Of a stretch of 64,000 nt of DNA, positions 54,265 through 64,000 are shown in pieces (positions within the stretch are counted from its first letter, which is position 1; every line of letters begins with the position of its first letter). This DNA is from Tenebrio molitor (taxonomy: Eukaryota > Arthropoda > Insecta > Coleoptera > Tenebrionidae), in the NCBI RefSeq assembly GCF_963966145.1, contig NC_091048.1:26040001-26104000 (forward strand). Direction: 5' to 3'. A program made the position numbers and the translations under genes. The notes beneath the pieces were generated by a model. The model was not told the DNA's origin and did not search any database. It was given only the letters and a program-made list of their open reading frames with translations.

Positions 54265-55695
54265 AAAAAATAAATTTTTTGTTCGACACTGTCAGAATTT
54301 GAGAATTTTCTCCTGTGTGAACGGATTTTGATAAATGTCACAACTTGTCAAAGCTAATTTTAAAGATTTTAAGCGATTTTGAGCCTTTAAGGGCCAATTT
54401 ACACACGAACTCGTTAAATAAACTACCTACTATTTGATCGAATGCAAGGAACACACTCTGAATTGGGACTAACCATAGATTTGATACAATTTCCAATCAA
54501 AAGCTTGTAAATGATTTCATTTTGCTCAAACACGAAAATGTTACTGCAAGAATAGCATTTTAATGAGGTGAACATCATTCAAGAAGTTCTTGGAAAGTCT
54601 AAAGAATATACTATTTCAGTCAATTTTGAAGCATTGCTATTTGTGTTTAAAAACTTTAAATTCAAATTATGAATATAAACAAAAATTCATTGTTGAAAGA
54701 GTTTTCCTTTGTATCTTATTGAATCAATGTACTGTTAACTAATAAGCTTTGATCTTTGGTGAGGAGATAAGTCAGAAATTGTTAGTTTAGATAAACGACT
54801 TAGCACATTTTGAAACAACATCATTGTGACTTTCTACAGGATGAGATAAAACAATTTGTCGGTTGAAGAAACTTTTTCCAAGCTGTTATTAATGTGAACG
54901 AGTATATTTAGCGGTTCGAAAAAAAAATAAAAATTTTACACAAGTCTGATCACTTTTTGAGAATGTTTGTTAAATAAGTACGCAACAGGAATTTTATTGT
55001 TTCGTTTTTGTGACAATATTAGAATGTTCGTTCTAATGAATGAAATTATCGCATGGGTACAAAAGTGGTATTTTGATAAAACGTGAAGCACCCAATAGTA
55101 ATTTATATAACAAGTACATAGAGGAGTACTTTTTTATTTATTTTTTTCTACGAGTGTCTGTAATAATCGACATCAAAACAAAAATCTAAAATTTTTCAAA
55201 ATTGCATCACAACTTCAATTGTTTTCAACGCACTCTTATTATTCGGCTGCGTATTAGCATAAACGCCAGACTGCAATAATGAGAACGACACGCAACGGCA
55301 CTTCTTTTTACTTTTTTTTTCATTATTACCATAAACATAATTATGTTTTACGCACCAAGAATAATGAAATTATAGTACAGTTCTTTGACAGTCGTAGAAG
55401 AAGCTATTTTATGCTTTAGCACTTGAAAATAAAAGAAATTCAAAGACAACGTTTTTAAAAACTCAAACAAAATTCCTACTCTTCTATATAGTCTTTATTT
55501 CAATAGTAGTATATTTAAAGGTCCACGAGTGCCAAAAAAAAGCCCAATTTACAGACAAACGAGTTGAATACCACGTTGTTTTGTTCGACGAGCCCTTCAA
55601 AGGCTCCAAATCGCTTAAAAATCTTTAAAATTACCTTGACGTTGACACAGGAGGAAATTCTCAAATTTTGACAGTGTCGAACAAAAAAATATTTT
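54265..55695. mobile_element. 1.4-kb element with ~155-bp imperfect inverted arms
   Basis: The left arm 54265-54420 and right arm 55538-55695 are inverse copies (TTTTTTGTTCGACACTGTCA, TTTGAGAATTT.CTCCTGTGT, AATTTTAAAGATTTTAAGCG, GAGCCTTTAAGGGC, CCAATTTAC). The right arm has about 30 extra bases (TCGTCGAACAAAACAACG region). The interior is AT-rich and non-coding. The right arm is related to the right half of the hairpin at 38.4-38.6 kb. Confidence 0.7.
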
Positions 55696-56834
55696 TTATT
55701 TTACAGAAATAGCACTTGTGGCGTTATCGTTCGCTTGATAATTACTGTTTTCTGTGATTAATTCCCACGTACATCAAACGTGCGTGTCTAGCCAATCAGA
55801 GCACTTGCTTTCATCCAATCAAAAATGTTTATCGCTATAAAAACGTCCTACTACTCTGTCAGCTGTCAAAAGTGATTAAAATTGCATGCTACTCCTGTCA
55901 CATTCTCAAATTGTTTTTAATAATTGTGTTTTTAATAACTGTAGGTATTATAAATAAATAATTAACGTTAAAGTTTGTAATCTGAATTTAATCTTGCCAA
56001 AAATAACACGACCTAACTTTTTATATCTGATAAATTTCCAATTTTCACTTAAACATTTTTGCTTTAGATCATTTTACTCGTTGATATTTGGGCATTTTTT
56101 ATTTATCCGATAAAAAAATTAGGTCTTGTTATTTTACCTTCGACAAAATGCAGTGTTTCAGCATTTTCAGTTGTAATATTTTCACTACTGAAAGCAACTG
56201 CTACAATGAACAGTTTAATGCGTTCAGGAAGTTCATTTTTAACGTCGCCACTGTCCGTACCTACTGAAACTAATTGTTTGAAACTGTCCAACTTAAACCA
56301 CAACAAAAATTATCTTCGTTTTCAAGATTAGAACTTTAATTATCGTAAATCTCTCAGTTTTGGTAATTACCAAATTAACCAGCAACAGAATCAGGACATG
56401 TACTTGAGATTAATTGAAGATACAACTCTTCATTATCTCGACAAATCATAAATTACCGTTTATTATATAGGATTCATTAGTCTAATTTGAACCAAAACGA
56501 ATTGGGACATTTTAGCAAAACGAGACAAAAATCGTACTTTCCACCAATTATTTTTATAGAGTTTTAATCGAAAGAGCTTTGGACGGGTCAACGGATTAAA
56601 AGCACTTAACTCTTGTCAGACACGATTTATTTTCGTACTACATTCAGCAACTACAACAAATCAATTTTTAGACAACTTAAAAAAATCGAAATCTCTAGAC
56701 CTAGATTAGATTTAGGCGGCCGACGTTTCGTACGTGCCTCGGATTTCTTCAGTACTGTATCTCCAATCACATCAAAATCGTCCTCTTAATACTAGAGTAA
56801 TAAATTAATAAATAAATACAATAAATAGATTGCA
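55696..56834. other. AT-rich spacer downstream of Osiris-like gene
   Basis: No recognisable gene. A minus-strand AATAAA at about 56625-56630 could end the transcript of the gene at 56835-57700. Confidence 0.4.
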
Positions 56835-57700
56835 CTAGTGACTTCCGCCGGCTTTGAGCCCCATGACGGCGGCGAACAAGGCGAAGAAGAATCCCGCCAG
56901 ACCAGTGGCTCCCGTCAACAGGATCAGTCCCCCAATCAGGACGGGAATCAAAGTGAAGAACTTGAGCTTGTAGGCCAACAGCAGAGGCAACAAGAAGCGT
57001 CTGAATTTTCTCTTCACCTTGAACTTCCCCCGCGTCTCTCGCTTCCTAGCCTGGTCGAAATCTGAAACAAGCAGAGTGGACAAAGGCAGAAAAATACTTT
57101 TTGGAAAGCTCCAATCGGAGAGTACCAAGGGGTATTTGTTTTTCTTCTAAAGAACAGAATTTTTTTGGCGCCGCAAACCCAAATCTCGAATGCGTCACTT
57201 GCAGAAGAGTACTTTTTCGACGTATCTGGTCCAACAAATTTGTCGGTGGTCGCACTTGGTGCGTCTAAAACTGTAAATCTTTCAGCTAGGACCTAGGTTT
57301 TTCAAATTCGATCCAGCGATCTGCACTATTTGCGTGATTTTCAGGACACTTCCTGAAAACCTACTTCGGTGAGCACACGTACTTTGTATAACTGGAAGCA
57401 TGTCGAGGCAAATAAATAATTACAGATCGGCTGTCTACCGAGTGGAAAAATCAAACGGCAGTTCTGCACCGACAGAATGATAAAAATTAAGTCAGGTGTT
57501 CGGGATGAGAAGACTTTTTGGTGGAGCTTTTGGTACTGACCTGTAGTCATGGGTATCCTCTCGTCCGCCGACCACCCCCGAGGGTACGACGTCCCCCAAG
57601 CCCTTGACCAAACCTGCAGATCGTTCCTGTCGCCCGCACAGCACTCTTCGGCGAGGGCCACACTCACGAAAACCAACAGAAGAACAATGTTCGAGTTCAT
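56835..57700 (-). CDS. Osiris-like (DUF1676-type) small secreted/membrane protein
   Basis: Two exons, 57700-57541 and 57061-56835, separated by a 479-bp intron (GTCAGT donor, TTGTTTCAG acceptor). The product is 128 residues. The first ATG at 57700 begins a signal peptide (MNSNIVLLLVFVSVALA) followed by EECCAGDRND, so the start is well supported. After a polar stretch and a very basic segment (RKRETRGKFKVKRKFRR) comes a long hydrophobic block (FLLPLLLAYKLKFFTLIPVL, then GGLILLTGATGLAGFFFALF) ending GLKAGGSH. The LLPLLLAYKLK...IGG...G core is strongly Osiris-like. Osiris proteins are insect-specific, enter the secretory pathway and act in epithelial cuticle formation. At 128 residues this is shorter than most Osiris proteins and lacks the C-terminal tyrosine-rich part. 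It shares its layout with the gene at 43077. Confidence 0.75.
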
Positions 57701-58858
57701 GATGTCACTCACTACCAAACGTCAAGGAATCATTTTCGAAATGAACGAGTCACGATTTGGAGGTGTGCGCCTGCCGAGTGCCGCCACCACAACGGACCTC
57801 TTCACGAATGGGCTTCCATTTCCTCGTGCTCCGGACCCGTGTAATGATTCTGCTCTAATGTTAAATATTATCCACGTTTCCGCATCAATTCCCCGGATGG
57901 GACGACCGAGCGTGCAATTTGCGGTACAACTGTGGCGTGCACGACGCAAAAATCGACGGGAGGGGCGGTACGACGGCGAAGTTGCTGTCACACTCTGGTT
58001 CGTCTTCGGCTATCGGGTTGACCAGAGCGGCCCGGAAATCGCCAATTTTGACAATGAGAAGTGTTGATGCGACCGACTGGGGTACTGTGTGGTACTGTTG
58101 CGTGCGCCCGGAGCGGTACCGTTTTACCTTCATGCGTATGTTAAGAGGACAACTTATTTCGGGTAGGCAGAGACATTAATTTGGCGGATAAACGACGAGT
58201 TTTTAGTGTCAGTTACTATGTTAGACGACGGTGAAGAGTTATTCTGTTGTTGGTATTGTGCCATAAACGCTGGCGGCAATAATGTCCGCCGATTACCGCA
58301 AGTGGTACCGACTTGGTCGCACGCAGGAAACGCACATGCGGATTTAACGCATCATCAAGTTTGCACATTTTTTCGGATCGAACTACAAACACGAATTTCT
58401 TATTTGATATTTTGATTTTTGCTATTGGGTAATTGAGCTCATCCGCACGTGAAATCCAATCCAAATTAGCGTTGTTTAGATTTTTCTTATGAAAAATGAT
58501 TGACTGCTGGAATTTGGAACTGTTGTTCTTGCGCGCTTTAAGAACCGCGAATAATGCTAATCGCGATTTGTAATTAATTTAGTGGATCGGTTAGTTAACT
58601 AGGTGGAATTGATTGGCATATCAAATTTGCTCGTTTTAAATTATTTTTTGAACGATTTTTAATTTGCTTCTATTCAAGACCTGAACTTCTAAATTGGGAC
58701 TGTTGCGGTTTGAGTGAAAATGATCAATCACTTTTCAAGCTCGAGTTTTCCACGTGCATAAGAAGTCAAGACTTCCATTTTTGGAGCAAAGTTAGAGATG
58801 GCGAGGAAAGGAACAATGGATCAATCGTTACCCTAGAAACTATACCTACCGGGATATC
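57701..58858. promoter_or_regulatory. Upstream region of Osiris-like gene
   Basis: GC-richer to about 58.4 kb. It contains overlapping open frames on both strands (57549-58067 plus, 57722-57991 and 57885-58133 minus) without domains; the first overlaps the Osiris-like exon in antisense. It probably holds the promoter of the minus-strand gene. Confidence 0.35.
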
Positions 58859-59151
58859 AAAAATTATCTTGGTCATGGATTGGAAAACGTCCGTCTCAAC
58901 TTATTTCGTGTGACAATTTCTTCGGTATGAACGATTGGCCTCCTACCAGCACCTTTCTTTATGAGTCAAGAGCCAGTTTCGCGAAACACACCAGCACAAT
59001 TTCTAAGGCATCCTTTGGCATTACTGCAAAGTGTAGGAAAAAAAACTGTTTGACAAATTTTTGACATTCAAAAAATGATTGAAACAAATGCTTCGACAAT
59101 TATTTTAAAATCCATGACCACCTTTGACCAAGGTAATTTTTGATATCCCGG
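58859..59151. mobile_element. 293-bp MITE, TA target site
   Basis: TA at 58857-58858 and 59152-59153 flank inverted ends CCGGGATATCAAAAATTA followed by (T/C)CTTGGTCA on both sides, then a shared CATGGATT offset by 10 bp. The interior is AT-rich and non-coding. Confidence 0.85.
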
Positions 59152-59374
59152 TATATGTAGTTGTAATAAAAAAAGAATTAATTGTTGAAATTAAAATAAA
59201 ATTTCGGAAAAAACAGAATTTTTGGTTTTCCACGTTTTTTCAGGGAGTAAACCTAATACGAGTAAAAGCAATAAATAGTACAGGTTCTAGCTCAAAATCT
59301 CATGCTCTTCTTTATGGAGGTTCACGATAGCGTTCAAGGTCATTTGTCGCCTTGTATGTTTGGTTGTCTGCGTA

Positions 59375-59607
59375 CAGTTGGTTGCAAAAAAAACGGGAAA
59401 CAAAAATTTTCCTAATGTAAATTTGATTTGGTCCATTTGTCAATTAATTGTCTGCTTGACAATACCTATAAAATAATTTAAAAAAATGTCATTGAATTTT
59501 GACGTTAATTCTAACCTATCTCTCGTAAGAAGGTTTCACACTATGAAAAAATTGTAAAAATGTGTCAATTTTATTCTGACAGTTCCCGTTTTTTTTGCAA
59601 CCAACTG
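59375..59607. mobile_element. 233-bp MITE, TA target site
   Basis: TA at 59373-59374 and 59608-59609 flank inverted ends CAGTTGGTTGCAAAAAAAAC followed by GGGA. The AT-rich interior is non-coding. It is the seventh TA- or TTAA-bounded element in this window. Confidence 0.9.
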
Positions 59608-59609
59608 TA

Positions 59610-60597
59610 CCACAGTCTATTGCAATTAAGAATGCAGTAGATGTGGCTTCGAATGGCGAACGCGGCAAATTTGAAAACATATTATTGGAAGCACGGAATT
59701 TCGGGCAGACTTGAAATTTGACTGATATAAAATGTGAAATAGACTTTAGGTGCTAGACGTATTAATAACCTCATTTTAATATCTACTATTGCTTCATATC
59801 ATTTTGCAAATTGCATTCGTCATTTCTGAAAAGCTGCAAGTGCTTAGATGTGATTTTCTGAGAACTAAACCGTCTTTTTTATTAAACTTTGAAAATCAAT
59901 AACAACTAAAATGTAAAATAATTGTGCATAATTGTGACAGTTTATTTTGAAGTTTTCAAAATTAATTATTATGACAGTTATAACAATAAAGCTTAGACTA
60001 CATTGGGTTTTTTTAAATGACATGTAAATTGCTGCCCGAAATTCCATGCTCGCAATAGTACATTCGAAGCCAAATTAACAAAAAAAAAACATAAAGGAAC
60101 TTACGGTAGTGGTATTCTAATAACAAAATTGTAGTTTAATGATACGTTTGGTACAAAAACTCGATAAGCTTGACACTGATAACCAAAAAATCGATTAAAT
60201 ATCAAAATTTGACAGTGTTATCAAAAATCGAGCATTGCCTTGGTGTAAACTTTTTTCTCATTTTGACCAATCAACGACGGGAAAATAGTCCCTATGCTAT
60301 TCTATACTGCCTACTTAAATGGAATAGACTATAGTGATATTTTTTGTGATTTTGATGATTTTCTGCTGGACTGCGTATTTTAGTTTAGGAAATGGTTCTG
60401 CGTGTATCAAAATTAATAAAATAAGTAAAGGAAACTTCAACATGTCAAAATGTTTCAATTAAAATGATGTACCCATTTATATTGACTCGTGAAATGTATA
60501 ATGAAAGAATAAAACAAAACGCTTTGTGTTGTATATTTTTTGAAGAACTTCAAAGAAAAATTGTCAAACTTTATTGTAATTTAATAGGAAATTGTAT
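59610..60597. other. AT-rich spacer
   Basis: No recognisable gene. Confidence 0.45.
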
Positions 60598-60660
60598 CAG
60601 TGGTGGCTTCTCAGAGGAGGCAAGGGAGGCCAAGCCTCCCCTATAAAATTCACGAAATAA
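60598..60660 (+). mobile_element. hAT-like transposon terminus
   Basis: CAGTGGTGGCTTCTCAGAGG followed by AGGCAAGGGAGGCCAAGCCTCCCC has the CAGTGG(C/T)GGC...GGAGGC...GCCTCCCC form of a widespread hAT-type terminal sequence, including its internal GGGAGGC/GCCTCCC mini-palindrome. The opposite end was not found, so this is a solo terminus. Confidence 0.5.
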
Positions 60661-61863
60661 TATTTAAAAATATAATAATTGTACAAAATTAAAATAAAGA
60701 TTAGTGTCAATATCTGGGTGGTTTTTATAGGCGAAACAAATGACCGATGGTGGCGCTGCAATCGTGACAAATATGGCCGTCGTAAGAAGTAAATTACGTT
60801 ATTTCGTTTCTGTTTTTGTTATTGTGTACGATGGTGTACCTTAGTTTTGAGGATGTTTTTTCATATTTGGAGGCAGTACCCTCATTTCAGTGTGTTGGAA
60901 AAGGGCACAGAGTCTTAAAAAGTGTCACCAGAGTAATTTTATTTGGTCTGTGCCTGAAAACTTAAGCATCCATGCTTTATGTCTATCAACTTTTCCTTTT
61001 AATCCAAATCTGTTAAAATGTAGGTACCAATTTAATGAAAAACTAAGGAAGATTAAACATTCATGTTGAATGAACTTTTGAGGTTATAGATTTACTTGTT
61101 AGTTATTAGCCGTTGACGATTGTGTCGATTGTTTTAAATACGCAGCAGACCAAGATATTTTTTTGTCAGATTGCAGTCAGGTCCTGTCATATACTACGTG
61201 ACAAAGAAAGGTAAACACCCAGTACTCATAGTTTTATTGCAATAAGTTTTTGCGGGCGAATGTGTTTTGGGTCAGATAAGAATAAATAACTATTTTGAAC
61301 CAAATAAAGGCACAAAGGGACCAGAAAATCATAGTTTGGATTGAATATTTTCCATATAAGTACAGTTTTAAAGTAATTTCAAATGACTAATGCCATAAAA
61401 GTGCTGTTGCAAAGGCAAAGTGGCTTTTTGCAACTTGAATCAACTTTAGTAAATAGTAAATACACATGTAACAACCACGAGGTATACTTCACAAAGTAAT
61501 TCAACCAGGTTCCGCCAGAGGTCACTTTAGAACATTTCGTTCGCCTATTGCTCTACCTCTGTGGTGGTGTGGAAAAGAATAAAAAGTACAAAAATAAAAG
61601 AAATTCTCGATTTCTACACCCTGTAACTACGAAACTATTGATCTGACAAAAAAACATAAACAACAAAATATGTAGAGAATTGTACGCTCTACATTTTCTA
61701 TAATAACTTAGATAGACATATCTGGCACGGATAATGAAATAATCGCAGAAATGTGATTTTCCACCCCTATTCTCCAGTATGGCGGGGCGAGCGGCAACCC
61801 CCCAAGGTCGCAAACTCGGCAATATTAATAGTAGGTCTAATAGAAATAGCTATTTACAATCGA
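60661..61863. other. Gene-free stretch
   Basis: No intact gene. A short plus-strand frame from the ATG near 60830 (MVYLSFEDVFSYLEAVPSFQ) closes quickly and may be a transposon remnant linked to the hAT-like terminus. Confidence 0.35.
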
Positions 61864-61960
61864 GTGTGGGAAGTTACATTTTGCAGCGCGAAGTTTAATT
61901 TGAAGCACGACGCGCAGCGGAGTGTTTCATAAAGTAAGCGCTGCAAAATGTTTCACACAC
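61864..61960. repeat. Palindromic hairpin with CGAG-type core
   Basis: Arms 61864-61889 and 61938-61960 pair (ACATTTTGCAGCGC and its inverse, plus GTGTG ends). An inner GAAGCAC/GTGTTTC pair encloses GACGCGCAGCGGA, so the centre reads CACGACGCGCAGCGGAGTG, close to the core at 38.5 kb. Confidence 0.7.
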
Positions 61961-62481
61961 AAGGTATAGTGAAATTTTTTTAATAAACAATTGTCAGTGT
62001 CAAAATGAAGTAAAAAACCATACTGTACCACCCTAAAATTTGGACATATGGACCAGCTGTATAACAATTTGACACCAAATCATGGTTAAGGTTATGTTCA
62101 CTTCACTTCCCGTACCTTTCTTCCGTGAATTCATTTTCAAAACAAATTTAATGAGAAATCAGGAGAAACCTTTTCGAATTTGAAATAAACTCTCGCTCGT
62201 TAGAGCGCAGGCTCAGTTACATAAAACATGGCCTACTAAATCTGAACTGCGCTGCGCTTATTACGGCCGTAACAAAGCTCAGATTTTCAATGGAGCAATT
62301 GATTCTGCTAACCTCAAAAAATCTACCCTTAACTAGCTCCATCTGTTAGCGAAATAGAAAAGGAAAATGTAACACTGAATTGCAATTATCCAATCACAAT
62401 AATACGAGTATAACGTATTTATTTTGTTAGGTTAACACATTCCTATTTTGACATTTTGACCCAATAGTTATTTACATTACC

Positions 62482-62585
62482 AGATGCGTAAGTGAACTTT
62501 TTTTGCCAAGGAGGTAGTTCAAGACCCGAGGCGACAGCCGAGGGCCTTGAAACCTCCGCGGTGAAAGAAGAAACTTGCGCATCGT
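62482..62585. repeat. Palindromic hairpin with CGAG-type core
   Basis: GATGCGTAAGT...GAACTTTTTTTGCC..GGAGGT at the left (62482-62516) pairs with the inverse at the right (62550-62585, ending CTTGCGCATC). The centre is AAG-ACCCGAGGCGACAGCCGAGGG-CCTT. Confidence 0.7.
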
Positions 62586-62809
62586 GTATTGTATTAAATT
62601 TTTCCTACTACGAAGCACCAACATTTTATAATGTTAAAAAAAAATAGCAAAAATCGTGCCGTATCGCGACCGTCCTTGGATCTTGGAAGTAAAAACCATA
62701 GCAACAGCTTTTACAAACATTTTATTTTTCGTCTTAAAACCGCGTGAATTGTGTAAGTGCGTGTAATCCGTAGTAATGTTAGTTTGATAATTTGCGGTTA
62801 TTGGTATTT
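62586..62809. other. Possible 5' region of an unidentified gene
   Basis: Spacer before the candidate exon at 62810. No TATA box was seen. Confidence 0.25.
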
Positions 62810-62900
62810 ATGCAACAAGTCTTCCCGCAAAATATGGAATGTGACGGAATTGAAAGAGCCGCTGGAATTACGTTAGGCTCATTGTCGCCTGTCAAGTCGG
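62810..62900 (+). CDS. Candidate first coding exon, unidentified gene
   Basis: ATG at 62810 opens MQQVFPQNMECDGIERAAGI followed by TLGSLSPVKS and then a GTGAGC donor at 62901, leaving phase 1. Codon use and composition look coding-like compared with the surrounding AT-rich DNA. The rest of the gene would lie to the right, beyond the window or past the transposase fragment. I do not recognise the protein. Confidence 0.35.
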
Positions 62901-62906
62901 GTGAGC

Positions 62907-63412
62907 GATATAACCTAACTTTCCAACAATTCATAAATCACAATAAATGTGAATAAGTAGATTAATTTTCCTTTGTTGTATTCAATTGGACTAATTAAAC
63001 TACATATTATTATAAAATGTGTTGCTGTTTTCCATTTAATGATTTGGGTAGGTACCTCAATCGAAATTGTCACAAAATAAAATAAATTCTCCTCGTCCCG
63101 TAAGGAATCTCCTAGTCGCGTAAGTATTTTACTTTCGTAGCTAGCAACCACACGCAAGATAGGTTTCACTTTCGATTACAAGTGTGTTGCTAGGGCAGTA
63201 GATGAAACTTTCTAGATACGTAGTAGGAAAAATAAATTTTCACGAATACCTTTCATGAAAGTAAGAATAATACCTAATTACAATAGTCAAATTATGAAAC
63301 ATAATGTTTATATATAAAATGGAACTACAAAATCTGAAAATGGATAGAACACAATAGAAAAAATGAAAGTAAAACTAACTATCTGCAGGAAGACAATACC
63401 TTTCTTGTAAAT
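62907..63412. other. AT-rich spacer
   Basis: No recognisable gene. It may be intronic if the exon at 62810 is real. Confidence 0.35.
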
Positions 63413-64000
63413 TTATAATTTTAAAACCTTCCTGCTTATGGGTTTATTGTGAATGGATTTCGTTTTTATGTAATCCGTTTTTTCTAAACAAATGTTGTTT
63501 AAAATTGGTTTCATTAGTAATTGGAGAATAACTTTACAAAATTTATCTTTGTGTTTATCGCAGCTAAAAATAGAATTCTTTATTAAATGAGGATGCAAAG
63601 TAGTAAGCAATTGTTGACAAGGATTTTTTGAACTTAAGTGTGGTAAAATTTGTGTGGCAATATCAGCCAACTCTTTTAAAAGTCCTACAAATTTATTATT
63701 TGGATACGTTAGACCACCGCGATCTTGAAGCCAAATTAATCGTAACAAGGGTCCTGGAATTGATGTAGATACTAACAAAGAGAGACATGTATCACAGTGA
63801 AATGTTTCATTCAGTTTTTTTAATATGTACCCTGCTATAAAGGCAATAGATGCTGTATAAATAGTGTTATCAGGGATAAAAATGTTACTCAAATTTCGAA
63901 TTTTTTCCAATACATTAAAAGGTAATACAATGTCGGGCCCAACTAAGTCACTTGGTGGATTAAAATTTTGTTTTGTAATTGTTGCAGAACTAACATAATC
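63413..64000 (-). mobile_element. P-element/THAP9-like transposase, C-terminal part, runs off window
   Basis: The minus-strand frame is open from the right edge of the window (64000) to a stop at 63413, about 195 codons, so the N-terminal part lies outside. It contains SIAFIAGYILKKL, followed by CDTC and later WLQDRGGLTYPN. That order (IAGY..KKL, C-x2-C, then RGGLTYP) is typical of the C-terminal region of P-element/THAP9-type transposases and domesticated relatives. The catalytic part and any THAP zinc finger are not in view. The open frame could mean a fairly young or domesticated copy. Confidence 0.6.

Noticed and set aside
57549..58067. 172-codon plus-strand ORF
   Set aside because: It overlaps the signal-peptide exon of the Osiris-like gene in antisense and has no domain.

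Overview
This is a eukaryotic nuclear window. It most likely comes from an insect, and a beetle (Tenebrionidae-like) is my best guess. The reasons are spliceosomal introns of 47-51 bp, AATAAA poly(A) signals, recognisable insect genes (a loquacious-type dsRNA-binding protein, the GATOR2 subunit Wdr24, two small Osiris-like secreted proteins), and dense insect-type transposon relics (mariner, a jockey/R1-type LINE, P/THAP-like, TA-flanked MITEs). The beetle assignment is inference. The window has no bacterial operon structure, CRISPR array or rRNA.

Layout. About 1-34 kb is almost gene-free. AT-rich stretches full of transposon debris alternate with GC-richer, TAAT-rich single-copy islands that look like cis-regulatory or intronic DNA. 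The only plausible coding feature there is an 80-codon ORF at 13236-13478, which has a decayed relative near 11.4 kb. Loquacious (minus strand, four coding exons) lies at 34.9-36.4 kb. From 36.4 to 42 kb there is more repeat-rich DNA, then two splice-flanked candidate exons of an unidentified minus-strand gene at 41.7-42.3 kb.

The gene-dense core is 43.0-52.1 kb, all on the plus strand. It holds a small Osiris-like secreted protein, then an intronless 1,759-residue protein combining SecA-like motor domains with a C-terminal J-domain, then Wdr24 (six coding exons). A second Osiris-like gene lies on the minus strand at 56.8-57.7 kb. The right end (58-64 kb) contains two TA-flanked MITEs, a hAT-like terminus, palindromic hairpin elements, a possible first exon at 62.8 kb, and the C-terminal part of a P/THAP9-like transposase running off the right edge on the minus strand.

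Most interesting item: the SecA-like/J-domain fusion. SecA is the bacterial preprotein-translocase motor and is not a normal part of animal secretion. Here it is embedded between ordinary insect genes, keeps an intact Walker A and DEAD-type box (DEID), and has altered motor motifs V and VI, a changed J-domain tripeptide (HPE for HPD), and an N-terminal region resembling a dead CE-clan cysteine-protease fold. Second is a set of palindromes with unrelated arms but a common core close to CACGAGCG-n-AGCGAG.

The recognised genes do not form one pathway. loqs acts in small-RNA biogenesis, Wdr24 in amino-acid signalling to TORC1, and the Osiris-like proteins probably in epithelial secretion or cuticle formation. 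The role of the SecA-like protein is unknown.
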